Shown one piece after another: positions 1 to 11,142 of a stretch of 64,000 nt of DNA. The position numbers were made by a program, and so were the translations under genes. The stretch lies in contig NZ_JOJL01000014.1 of the NCBI RefSeq assembly GCF_000721705.1, positions 1-64,000 on the forward strand, written 5' to 3'. The notes under the pieces were generated by a model, which worked only from the letters and a program-made list of their open reading frames with translations, was not told the DNA's origin and ran no database searches. Source of the DNA: Actinoplanes subtropicus (GTDB lineage: Bacteria; Actinomycetota; Actinomycetes; Mycobacteriales; Micromonosporaceae). Every line of letters starts with the position of its first letter. Positions within the stretch are counted from its first letter, which is position 1.

Positions 1-1
1 C

Positions 2-715
2 CCGATCGACTGCGTCGGCCTGCAGACCCACTTCACCGGCGGCAGCTCACTGCCCGGCAACTTCCAGACCACCCTGTCGAGCTTCGCCGCCCTCGGCGTC
101 GACGTCGCCCTGACCGAGGCCGACGTCACCAACGCCGACCCCACCCAGTACGCCGGCTTGACCAGGGCGTGCGTGAACGTCCCCCGCTGCGTCGGCATCA
201 CCACGTGGGGCATCCGGGACAGCGATTCCTGGCGGGGCAGCGAGCACCCGCTGCTGTTCGACGCCAACAGCAACCCCAAGCCCGCGTACACCGCCGTCCT
301 CAACGCCCTCAACGCGGCCTCCCCCACCACGCCGCCGTCGTCCACGCCGCCCTCGACACCGCCGAGCACGCCGCCGTCGACGCCGCCTAGCACGCCACCG
401 GTCACCGGGCAGCCGGGCGCCTGCACGGCAACGTTCCGCATGGTCAGCGACTGGCCCGGCGGCTTCCAGGGCGAGGTCACCGTGGCGAACAACGGCTCCG
501 CTGCCCTCAACGGCTGGACCGTGCACCTGACGCTGGCCGGCGGGCAGACGCTCGTCAACGTCTGGAACGGCACCAATACCGGCACCAGCGGCGCGGTGAC
601 CGTCCGGAACGCCGCGTACAACGGCACCCTCGGCCCGAACGCCTCGACCAGCTTCGGCTTCGTGGTGAACGGGGGAACCGGGGCGCCCGGCACCATCTCT
701 TGCGACAGCCCCTGA
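2..715 (+). CDS. Secreted endo-1,4-beta-xylanase (GH10) with CBM2, 5' end outside the window
   Basis: This is the C-terminal part of a GH10 xylanase, which cleaves internal beta-1,4 bonds of xylan outside the cell. The frame is open from the window edge. The visible part contains the GH10 block GLQTHF and the nucleophile segment VALTEADV, with Glu at bases 116-118, followed by the GITTWG barrel end. A Pro/Thr/Ser linker made of TPPS units lies at about 320-405. A CBM2 cellulose/xylan-binding module follows to the stop, with the usual Trp blocks (SDWPGGF, NGWTV, VWNG) and a terminal Cys pair. Start, signal peptide and acid/base Glu are upstream of the window. Codon use is typical of its neighbours. 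The family call is secure; endo-xylanase activity is inferred from the family. Confidence 0.93.
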   Translation, partial: PIDCVGLQTHFTGGSSLPGNFQTTLSSFAALGVDVALTEADVTNADPTQYAGLTRACVNVPRCVGITTWGIRDSDSWRGSEHPLLFDANSNPKPAYTAVLNALNAASPTTPPSSTPPSTPPSTPPSTPPSTPPVTGQPGACTATFRMVSDWPGGFQGEVTVANNGSAALNGWTVHLTLAGGQTLVNVWNGTNTGTSGAVTVRNAAYNGTLGPNASTSFGFVVNGGTGAPGTISCDSP

Positions 716-730
716 CCGGCCGGACAGGCC

Positions 731-767
731 GGTGGTTGCCCGGCCGGCCATCGGCCGGGCAACCACC
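731..767. terminator. Perfect hairpin between convergent hydrolase genes
   Basis: The arm ggtggttgcccggccg (731-746) is the exact reverse complement of 752-767, leaving a 5-base loop. It lies 15 bases after the GH10 stop and 18 bases from the 3' end of the next gene on the other strand, so it probably ends transcription in both directions. There is no T-tract, as is common in actinomycetes. Confidence 0.8.
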
Positions 768-785
768 GCCGCTGAGGCCCGTAGC

Positions 786-2746
<1,961 letters not shown>

Positions 2747-2770
2747 CGGCCCGGCCGGAGTCAGCAGTAC

Positions 2771-2802
2771 GCGCCGGGGGTCACGGTGGTGACCCCCGGC
2801 GC
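2771..2802 (-). terminator. Perfect hairpin after the GH5 gene
   Basis: The arm gcgccgggggtcac (2771-2784) pairs exactly with 2789-2802 across a 4-base loop. It lies about 40 bases beyond the GH5 stop codon on the minus strand, so it probably ends the GH54-GH5 operon. Confidence 0.78.
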
Positions 2803-2843
2803 GCCTCGTGGTACGGGTCAGCGGGCTGCCGGCCGCCCGGCGG

Positions 2844-4304
2844 TCATTGGCGGGCCCACTTCTGGTTGCCGCCGCCGGTGCAGGTCCAGATGTCGACGGC
2901 GGTGCCGTTGGCGGTGCCGGCCCCCGAGACGTCGAGACACAGCCCGGACTCGCGGCCGACGACGGTGCCGTCGGCGTTGATCGTCCACTGCTGGTTGGCG
3001 CCCCCGTTGCAGTCCCAGATCTCGACCCTCGTGCCCGCGGCCGTGGCGTGGCCAGGCACGTCGAGACACTTGTTGCCGTACACCTGCAGGGCCCCGTTGG
3101 ACAGCGAGGTCCACTGCTGGTTGGCCCCGCCGTTGCAGTCCCAGATCTCGGTCAGGGTGCCGTTGGCGGTGGCCTGGCCGGGGACGTCGAGGCATCGGGC
3201 GGCGCTGGTGGACCGCAAGGCGAAGGCGGTGCCACCGGTGCCGTTGCCGCCGGAGTTGTTCGTCTGGCCCCAGCCGTACTGCAGGCGGTCCAGGCCGGAC
3301 TGGTTGTTGATCGAGAGCGACAGGTTGGTGCCGCTGCCGTTGACCGTGGTGATGGCGCACGAGACGTTCTCGCACGGGCCCGGACCGTACGTCTGGCCAG
3401 TCTCCTTGACACCGACCCACAGCAGGGTACCGATGCCCTGGCCGCGCGCGGTGTCGGTGACGCCGTAGAGGTAGGAGCGGTCGTTGTTGCCGTCCTTGGG
3501 GCCGTTGTAGTCCACGCCGGTCGTCATGGGCACGCCGAACTCGGTGATGACCGTGCGGCCGGCGTACCCGCAGAGATTGTTCTGCAGATCGGTGACCCAG
3601 CCGGACTCGGTGGTGTGCGAGTCACCGAACATCCCGTAGATGTGCAGCGACAGCAGCGTGCCGGAGAGGCGGGAGTCGCCGCCGACGGCACACAGGTTGG
3701 TGTCGCTGTACAGCCCCGGCAGGATGAGGCGGCCGCGCGGCACCTGCGGGTAGCGGGAGACCCACGCCGCCTCGGCGTTGGTGAGGTCGGCGGCGTTGTA
3801 GCCGTACGGCTCGTTCATCATGTCGAAGTAGAAGTTCGACTTGCCGCCGTACTTGTTGACGACAGTGTCCCACATCGCGTTGAACGCGTTGGTGTCGCTG
3901 ATCTTGCCGCCCTGCAGCCACGGGGCGAGCACGACGTTCATGCCCAGCGCGTCGGCCGCGTCGTAGGCGCCGACCAGGCTGTTCCACCAGGTGGACGAGG
4001 TGGTCCAGGTGTTGATGCCCATGCGCACCGTGTTGGCGCCGAGCGCCTGGAAGCCCTTCAGAATCGCGGTCGCCTTGGCGTACACGGTGGCGTAGCTGTC
4101 GGAGCTTGACAGGCCGACCGGGACGTTCGGCCGGGTGATGAAATTGTCGTTCGGGTCGGCCCAGTTCACGCCATGGAACTGGCTGGTGGCGGCCTGCGCC
4201 GGCGAGGCGTCGCCGAGTTGCAGGCCGGCGACACCGGCCAGGGCGACGATCAGGGCGATCCCGGCCACGAGAAGTCGCCGCGGCCGGATCCGGTAAAGAT
4301 TCAC
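2844..4304 (-). CDS. Secreted GH5 (cellulase-superfamily) hydrolase with ricin-B domain
   Basis: Predicted secreted endo-acting beta-glycanase of 486 residues. The chosen start is GTG at 4304, preceded by GGAG six bases away. The frame is open much further upstream, but only as a shadow of the GH54 gene. A signal peptide occupies about residues 1-39. The GH5 barrel runs from about 42 to 345, with the acid/base in FDMMNEPYG (Glu165) and the nucleophile in VITEFGVP (Glu255). A ricin-B domain of three QxW repeats fills 359-486. It starts 8 bases after the GH54 stop, so the two are co-transcribed. GH5 covers cellulase, mannanase and xylanase activities; the partner suggests hemicellulose, but the substrate cannot be fixed from sequence. 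Confidence 0.86.
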   Translation of the reverse strand: MNLYRIRPRRLLVAGIALIVALAGVAGLQLGDASPAQAATSQFHGVNWADPNDNFITRPNVPVGLSSSDSYATVYAKATAILKGFQALGANTVRMGINTWTTSSTWWNSLVGAYDAADALGMNVVLAPWLQGGKISDTNAFNAMWDTVVNKYGGKSNFYFDMMNEPYGYNAADLTNAEAAWVSRYPQVPRGRLILPGLYSDTNLCAVGGDSRLSGTLLSLHIYGMFGDSHTTESGWVTDLQNNLCGYAGRTVITEFGVPMTTGVDYNGPKDGNNDRSYLYGVTDTARGQGIGTLLWVGVKETGQTYGPGPCENVSCAITTVNGSGTNLSLSINNQSGLDRLQYGWGQTNNSGGNGTGGTAFALRSTSAARCLDVPGQATANGTLTEIWDCNGGANQQWTSLSNGALQVYGNKCLDVPGHATAAGTRVEIWDCNGGANQQWTINADGTVVGRESGLCLDVSGAGTANGTAVDIWTCTGGGNQKWARQ

Positions 4305-4312
4305 CTTTGCTC

Positions 4313-5821
<1,509 letters not shown>

Positions 5822-5911
5822 TCACAGGCTAGTCAACGTCGCAATTCGACCGCGATTTGGTCCGATCATCCATCTGAACAAGTGTTATCCGGGACAACCT
5901 CAAGCAGTCGC

Positions 5912-5925
5912 TGTTAGCGCTCTCA
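5912..5925. promoter_or_regulatory. LacI-type operator upstream of GH54-GH5
   Basis: The near-palindrome tgttagcgctctca is centred on AGCGCT. Sites of the form TGnnAGCGCTnnCA are known operators for LacI-family regulators of cellulase and arabinosidase genes in Actinobacteria. Its position between the GH54 start and the 3' end of the adjacent diguanylate cyclase suggests control of the hydrolase operon. Confidence 0.5.
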
Positions 5926-5951
5926 GGACTAGGTCAGCCGGGGTGCGCGGT

Positions 5952-7400
5952 TCAGGCGACCGCCTGGTGGACGCGGTTGCGGCCGCTCGTCTTGGCCGCG
6001 TACATGGCCGCGTCGGCGCGCCGCAACTCGTGCTCCGGGTCGGCCCCTTGGGCGGCGACGACGACACCGACGCTCGCGCCGATGAACACCTGACGGGCCC
6101 CGGCGTCGAACGGCTCGCCCAGCACCTCGACGATGCGCTGGGCCAGAGCGTGGGCCTGGTCGTCGCCGGTCCACGGCAGGATGACCGCGAACTCGTCGCC
6201 GCCCAGGCGGGCCACGACGTCGCCGGCCCGGACCACCGTACGCAGCCGCTCGGCGACGGCGACCAGCACCGCGTCACCCGCGTCGTGGCCGAGACCGTCG
6301 TTGACCGGCTTGAAGCCGTCCAGATCGAGGTACAGCAGGGCGGTGGGCCCGACGCCGTCGCGCAGCGCGGCCTGCCACCGGTCGTGGAACCGGCGGCGGT
6401 TCGCCAGCCCGGTGAGCTGATCGGTGGTCGCCTGGCCCTCGACCACCCGCAGCGTCTGCGACAGCAGCCGGACCAGCCCGTGCAGCCGGGTGATCACCAG
6501 CAGGAACAGCACGGCACAACCGGCCACGATCACCGGCACGTCGATGGCCATGCCGCGGAGCCACTCGATCCCGAGCGCGGCGGGCGCCATCATGCTGGCC
6601 ACCGCGAGCATGACCAGCCGGCTCACCTTCACCTCGCCGTCGGCCACCGGCGGAGCGGGCCGCGAGATCGCGGCCACCGTCGGATGCAGCACCGCCGCCC
6701 CGGCCAGCGCGTACATCGCCAGCCAGGTGACGTCGACGAGGTTGCCCGGCTGATAGCCGATCGTGAGCTCCAGCAGCGCGTAGATCACATCGCCGACCAG
6801 CATGACCAGCGTGCTGCCGACGAACAGCCGGTAGGCCGACGGCCGGTCGCCGCGGCCCGTGGCCAGCCGCACCAGCACGGCCAGCACCAGGATGTCCGCA
6901 ACCGGGTACGCCAGGGAAACCACGCGGGCCAGCGGTGAGATGTCCGCCGCGCGGACGTACGGGACGATCAGGAAGACCCACGACAGCATCGCGGCGCCGG
7001 TCGACAGCACCAGCGCGTCCAGCAGGCCGGGCAGGTCCTTGCCGGGCCGGCGGGCGCGCACCAGGCCGAGCAGCGCGATCGCCAGCGCCGGGTAGTACAC
7101 GAGGTACAGCGCATCCGAATAGGTGGGGAACGCGTCGTGGTGCAACACCTCCGACTGCACCCAGTACGAGACGTCGCCAGCCGTGAAGAAGACCCGCCCG
7201 GCCGCCATCAGATACCAGGGCCACCGCACCACGGGCCGGTTCCGGCGTACGCCCAGCACGGTCACCGCCGCGGACGACAGCCCCAGCAGCCCGTACAGCG
7301 TGGTCTTCACCGCGGGCACCGGAATCAGGAAATACGCCCCGATCGCCACCCCGGCGACCACCAAATAGGCCACCCACGCCGGGCATCGCCAACCACGCAT
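5952..7400 (-). CDS. Membrane-anchored diguanylate cyclase (GGDEF)
   Basis: Makes cyclic di-GMP from two GTP at the membrane. It has 482 residues from ATG at 7400; the open frame continues upstream only as a shadow. Residues 1 to about 320 hold roughly nine or ten hydrophobic helices with no recognised sensor family. A short linker (LLSQTLRVVEGQATTDQLTG) leads into the GGDEF domain. The active site is intact, GGDEF at 400-404. The inhibitory I-site RxxD (RAGD, 391-394) sits exactly five residues upstream, so product feedback is expected. No EAL domain is present. It lies downstream of the GH42 remnant and a second GGDEF gene on the same strand. Confidence 0.88.
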   Translation of the reverse strand: MRGWRCPAWVAYLVVAGVAIGAYFLIPVPAVKTTLYGLLGLSSAAVTVLGVRRNRPVVRWPWYLMAAGRVFFTAGDVSYWVQSEVLHHDAFPTYSDALYLVYYPALAIALLGLVRARRPGKDLPGLLDALVLSTGAAMLSWVFLIVPYVRAADISPLARVVSLAYPVADILVLAVLVRLATGRGDRPSAYRLFVGSTLVMLVGDVIYALLELTIGYQPGNLVDVTWLAMYALAGAAVLHPTVAAISRPAPPVADGEVKVSRLVMLAVASMMAPAALGIEWLRGMAIDVPVIVAGCAVLFLLVITRLHGLVRLLSQTLRVVEGQATTDQLTGLANRRRFHDRWQAALRDGVGPTALLYLDLDGFKPVNDGLGHDAGDAVLVAVAERLRTVVRAGDVVARLGGDEFAVILPWTGDDQAHALAQRIVEVLGEPFDAGARQVFIGASVGVVVAAQGADPEHELRRADAAMYAAKTSGRNRVHQAVA

Positions 7401-7474
7401 CGCGCTCGCCCCATCCTGCCGCGCCTGACTACGTCGTACGACATCGGCAGCAGCAGGCGCGAGTTGAGCGAGCG

Positions 7475-7975
7475 TCAGCCGGGAGTCTCGGGCGGGTCCT
7501 CGGCGAGGACCCGGACGTCCCAGGGTCCGAGCCGCAGGCATTCGCCGACTCCGAGCGGGGTGCCGGAGAGGACATCGATCGCGCCGGACGGCACCGTGAA
7601 CGGGACGTGATCCCATGACCAGTTGTGCACGAAGCGCAGGCGGGTGCCGTGCCGGTTGACCGCCGAGGTGACGGTGAGCGCCGGGTGCGAGGGGCGCCAG
7701 TGACGTGACCGGCCGGTCCGGGCGTCGCACCAGCGGAGCAGGTCCCGGGCGAGCCGGGGTCCGGGCACGGTGCCGACGGTGGTGATGCGGCCGGCACCGT
7801 AGGCCCGGGTCGTCACGGCGGGCCAGCGCCCGAGGTGCCGGTCGTCGTAGTGGGCGATGACCTCGGCGGTCGTGGCCGTGAGTCCCTCGATCCACCGGGT
7901 GGCATCGGCGGCGCTGTCCAGGCTCAGCGGCGCGATGCCGTCCGGAGCCGGTACCGCCCGGCAGTCAAAGTCCAC
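7475..7975 (-). pseudogene. C-terminal remnant of a GH42 beta-galactosidase
   Basis: The 166-residue frame matches only the end of GH42 beta-galactosidases: part of the trimerisation domain (WPAVTTRAYGAGRITTVGT) and the C-terminal beta-domain (RFVHNWSWDHVPF...PLGVGECLRLGPWDVRVLAE). Full enzymes have about 670 residues and carry both catalytic Glu in the missing N-terminal barrel. The frame can begin with GTG at 7975, but there is no convincing ribosome site, and the DNA before it belongs to no GH42 frame. It is most likely a decayed gene stranded between two GGDEF genes. Expression as a small protein cannot be excluded. Confidence 0.7.
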
Positions 7976-8024
7976 GTCAAGGCGCCGTTATGCATTCGTT
8001 ATGAATGCGCGCCCGGAGAGTCAG

Positions 8025-9683
8025 TCAGCCGGCCACCACGCGGTTGCGGCCCGACCGCTTCGCCTCGTAGAGGCGCTCGTCGGCGACGGCGAGCGCGGCG
8101 TCGACGCCGGCGTCGACCGCCGCCAGCCCGAGGCTGATGGTCACCGAGAGCCCGTCCTGCACCTGCGCCCACGGATACGCGGCGATCTCCGCCCGCAGCG
8201 CCTCGCACCGGGCCCACGCGTCGTCCGTCCCGATGGCGCTCAACGCGATCAGGAACTCCTCGCCGCCGAACCGGGCCACCAGGTCGCCTTCCCGGACGTC
8301 GTCCCGCAGCAGCACCGCGATCCGCCGCAGCACCTCGTCGCCGACTGGATGCCCGTACCGGTCGTTCACGCCCTTGAACAGGTCGACGTCGGCGAGCGCC
8401 ACGCATACCGGCCCGGCCGCGATCAGTTGCGGCAGACGCAGGTCGGCGAAGCGCCGGTTGGGCAGGCCGGTCAGCGCGTCCTCGGTGGCCTGCCGCTGCC
8501 AGCTGAGATTGTCGGCCTCCAACTCGGCGGCACGAAGGCGATGCTGCTCCGTCTCCATCCGCGCGGTGTCCGCGTCCAGGCGGGCGTTGTCCAGCTCGAA
8601 ACTGTGTACGGCCATCCGCGCCCGCACCGCGGCGACGTCGTTGCGCGCCTCCCGTTCGAGGTCGTGGAAGAGCCGGTAGTGGGCGAGCGCCGAGGCGGCG
8701 TCACCCACTTTCTCGTACGCCGAGGAGAGCTGCCGGTGGATCTCCATCACGCTGGGTTTCTCGCCGATGGCCAGCCCCCGGTCGAGCGCGACGTGCAGTT
8801 TCTTGATCGCGGCGCGGTAGTCGCCACGCATCAGCCTGATCCGGGCCCGGTGCTCCCAGGTCGAGGACTCCAGCGAGTCGTACCCCTGCCGCTCCGCGAT
8901 CGTACGGGCCTGCTCGATCAGCCCTTCGGCGCTCTCGAAGTCGCCCGCCAGCCCGAGCAGCATGCCGTAGTTGTCCAGGGCGATCGCCTCCCGGAACGGG
9001 TTGCCCGAGCCGCGGGCCAGCCCGAGCGCCTCGGTGATGTACCCGAGTGCCTCCGACAGCGCCCGCTCGGCGTCCTCCGCCCGCCCCACCTCACGGAGCC
9101 GGGCCACCTCGTAGACGGCGTTGTCGCCCAGGTTGTTGAGAATGCAGAACCGCGCGTCGCTGTCCAGGCCGTCGGTCATGGTGAGCGCCTTGGTCAGGAA
9201 GGCCGCGCTCAGCTCCCGATTTCCCATCGTGCCGTGCACGCACCCGGTGCGGTTGTGCACCCAGTAGAGCAGGCCGCGGTCGCCGAGCCGCTGCGCGATG
9301 TCCCGCGCGTCGGCGAGCGCCGCCAGCGCCTCCTCGTGCATGCCCAGGTCGTTGAGCGCCAGCGAGCCCTCGGTCAGCACCTGGCAGACGCCGCCGTCGT
9401 CGCCGAGAGCCTCGAGCACGGCGGCCGCCTCCCGGCCGGCCACGACCGCCTCCTCCAGCGCGCCGAGCCGCATCAGCTGGGCGGCGAGCAGCCGCAAGGC
9501 GGCGGCCCCGGCCGCCCGGTCACCGGCCGCCTCGGCGTGGGCGGCGGCCTCCCGGGCGGCCACCGAGCCGGCCCGGTAGTCACCGGCCAGCCGGTGCTTC
9601 TCGGCGGCCGCGAGCAGCGCCGCGATGTCCGACGCCGGCCACTCCCGCCCGATCCCGGCGGGCGCCAGGCTGGTCTCGCTCAT
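8025..9683 (-). CDS. Cytoplasmic diguanylate cyclase with TPR-like sensor region
   Basis: Predicted cyclic di-GMP synthase of 552 residues. The start is ATG at 9683 behind a purine-rich GGGAGAGGG; a longer frame adds 21 implausible residues. Residues about 20-360 are Ala-rich helical hairpins of TPR type (AHAEAAGDRAAGAAALRLLA, ALADARDIAQRLGDRG, ALAHYRLFHDLE). A coiled-coil connector (about 365-415, DNARLDADTARMETEQHR) follows, then a GGDEF domain. The active-site signature is GGEEF (473-477), preceded by an I-site REGD. There is no membrane segment, so the TPR part probably binds a protein partner. It resembles cyclases that couple cytosolic TPR scaffolds to signalling; the ligand is unknown. 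Confidence 0.86.
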   Translation of the reverse strand: MSETSLAPAGIGREWPASDIAALLAAAEKHRLAGDYRAGSVAAREAAAHAEAAGDRAAGAAALRLLAAQLMRLGALEEAVVAGREAAAVLEALGDDGGVCQVLTEGSLALNDLGMHEEALAALADARDIAQRLGDRGLLYWVHNRTGCVHGTMGNRELSAAFLTKALTMTDGLDSDARFCILNNLGDNAVYEVARLREVGRAEDAERALSEALGYITEALGLARGSGNPFREAIALDNYGMLLGLAGDFESAEGLIEQARTIAERQGYDSLESSTWEHRARIRLMRGDYRAAIKKLHVALDRGLAIGEKPSVMEIHRQLSSAYEKVGDAASALAHYRLFHDLEREARNDVAAVRARMAVHSFELDNARLDADTARMETEQHRLRAAELEADNLSWQRQATEDALTGLPNRRFADLRLPQLIAAGPVCVALADVDLFKGVNDRYGHPVGDEVLRRIAVLLRDDVREGDLVARFGGEEFLIALSAIGTDDAWARCEALRAEIAAYPWAQVQDGLSVTISLGLAAVDAGVDAALAVADERLYEAKRSGRNRVVAG

Positions 9684-9829
9684 CCGGAGCCCTCTCCCTG
9701 GACGTGGACGGTCGAGATGTCCTTTCGTCCGGGCCGGGGTCGACATGAGTCTTCAGCCCTGCTCGGAACCTCCTTGGTGGTCGCGGACCGCGCCGCCCCC
9801 GTTGAGCTCGTGCGGTCGGCTCGGTCATG

Positions 9830-10386
9830 GTCGCGCGCTCACGCCGTCCCGCTGCCCGCCGGGGCGACCCGGGCCCTGCACGGCGTGCTGCTCGTGGTCT
9901 TCGGCGGGTTCCCGCTCATGGTGGGCGCGGTGACCGCCGCCCTGATCAGCCGGTTCCGCCGGGCCCGGGACATCGAGCGCGCCCAGATCCGCTGCCTCGC
10001 CTACGCCGGCGCGCTGGTCACGGTCGTCGAGCTGCTGCCGCCGGTGCACCACCCCGGCAGCTGGTCGCGGGCCCTGGCCAACCTGGCCGTCGAGGTGGCG
10101 GCCTACCGGATAGCCACCGAGGCGATCACCAACGTCGTCCGGCACGCCGCGGCCCGCACCTGCACGGTCCGGCTGCGCACCGACGACGCGCTGCACATCG
10201 AGATCACCGACGACGGCCGGGGCCTGCCGGAGCGGCGCCGGCCCGGGGTCGGCCTGGCCTCGATGCGGGAACGCGCCGCCGAGCTGGGCGGCAGCTGCGA
10301 GATCGGCCCGGGCCCGGCGGGCGGCACCCCGGATCGAGGTGCGCCTCCCGCTGGCGCGGAGCCTGCTGCAGGAGGCACGCCCATGA
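9830..10386 (+). pseudogene. Broken NarL-type sensor histidine kinase
   Basis: Two kinase pieces are joined in one frame. The first has a membrane helix and the RFRRARDIERAQIRCLAYA segment seen near the end of the N-terminal membrane region in actinomycete kinases. The second is the HATPase region: VEVAAYRIATEAITNVVRHA (N box) and EITDDGRGLPE (G1 box). The whole dimerisation domain with its phospho-accepting His is missing. Near the end, a run of four C at 10327-10330 breaks the frame. With one C fewer, the frame would read TRIEVRLPLARSLLQEARP and stop at TGA 10384-10386, overlapping the response regulator ATG as ATGA. No usable start is visible. The gene is therefore dead, or the frame break is a sequencing error on top of a deletion. 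Confidence 0.72.
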
Positions 10387-11039
10387 GCGGACGCGTACGG
10401 GTGCTGCTGGTCGACGACCACCCGGTGTTCCGCGCCGGCCTGAGCGCGCTGCTCGACGGCCACCCCGATGTGGAGGTGGTGGGCGAGGCCGCGGACGGCG
10501 CGGCCGCCGTCGAGCTGGCCGCCCGGCTGCGCCCCGACGTGCTGCTGATGGACGTGCAGATGCCCGGCGGCAGCGGCATCGAGGCGACCGGCCGCGTCGT
10601 CGAGGCCAGCCCCGGCACCGCCGTGCTCGTCCTGACCATGTTCGGCGAGGACGCCTCGGTCTTCGCCGCGATGCGCGCGGGCGCCCGCGGCTACCTGCTC
10701 AAGGACGCCGACGGCGAGGAGGTCCTGCAGGCCGTACGCGTCGTCGCGGCCGGCGGCGCCGTCTTCGGCACCGCCCTGGCCCAGCGGCTGACCGCGTACT
10801 TCGCCACCACCGCCGCGCCGGCCGGCCAGAGCTTCCCGGAGCTGACCACCGGCGAGCGCCAGGTGCTGGACCTGATCGCCGCCGGCCACCCGAACGCGGA
10901 GATCGCCGCCCGGCTGGGCCTGAGCCCCAAGACGGTCCGCAACCGGGTCTCGAGCATCTTCGCCAAGCTGCGGGTCCGCGACCGCGCCGAAGCGATCGTC
11001 CGCGGCCGCGACGCGGGCCTGGGCCGAGCCGGCGGCTGA
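10383..11039 (+). CDS. NarL/FixJ-family response regulator
   Basis: DNA-binding response regulator of 218 residues. The receiver domain (5-120) has the acidic pair Asp11-Asp12, phospho-acceptor Asp57 in LLMDVQMPG, and Lys107 in YLLKDAD. A LuxR-type helix-turn-helix covers about 152-214 (LTTGERQVLDLIAAG, LGLSPKTVRNRVSSI). All key residues are intact. Its ATG overlapped the original stop of the upstream histidine kinase (ATGA), so it was that kinase's partner and is now probably an orphan. The next gene downstream encodes a CHAT protease in the same direction after 103 bases. Its targets are unknown. Confidence 0.9.
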   Translation: MSGRVRVLLVDDHPVFRAGLSALLDGHPDVEVVGEAADGAAAVELAARLRPDVLLMDVQMPGGSGIEATGRVVEASPGTAVLVLTMFGEDASVFAAMRAGARGYLLKDADGEEVLQAVRVVAAGGAVFGTALAQRLTAYFATTAAPAGQSFPELTTGERQVLDLIAAGHPNAEIAARLGLSPKTVRNRVSSIFAKLRVRDRAEAIVRGRDAGLGRAGG

Positions 11040-11142
11040 CGCCCGGGCGGCCGGGAAACCCGCCGCGCCGGCGTGCGGGGCCCGACCCCGGACGAGGGAC
11101 CCGGTCCGTCAGACAGCGGCGACGGAACCCGGCAGGAAGGGC

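Noticed and set aside
320..405. Short tandem repeat that could be taken for a CRISPR-like or minisatellite array
   Set aside because: It encodes the TPPS linker of the xylanase in frame; units are contiguous with no spacers.
7857..10382. Apparent giant fusion of an unknown protein with histidine kinase and response regulator (frame open to 11039)
   Set aside because: The first two thirds are the antisense of the TPR-GGDEF gene; only the kinase remnant and regulator parts show real protein families.
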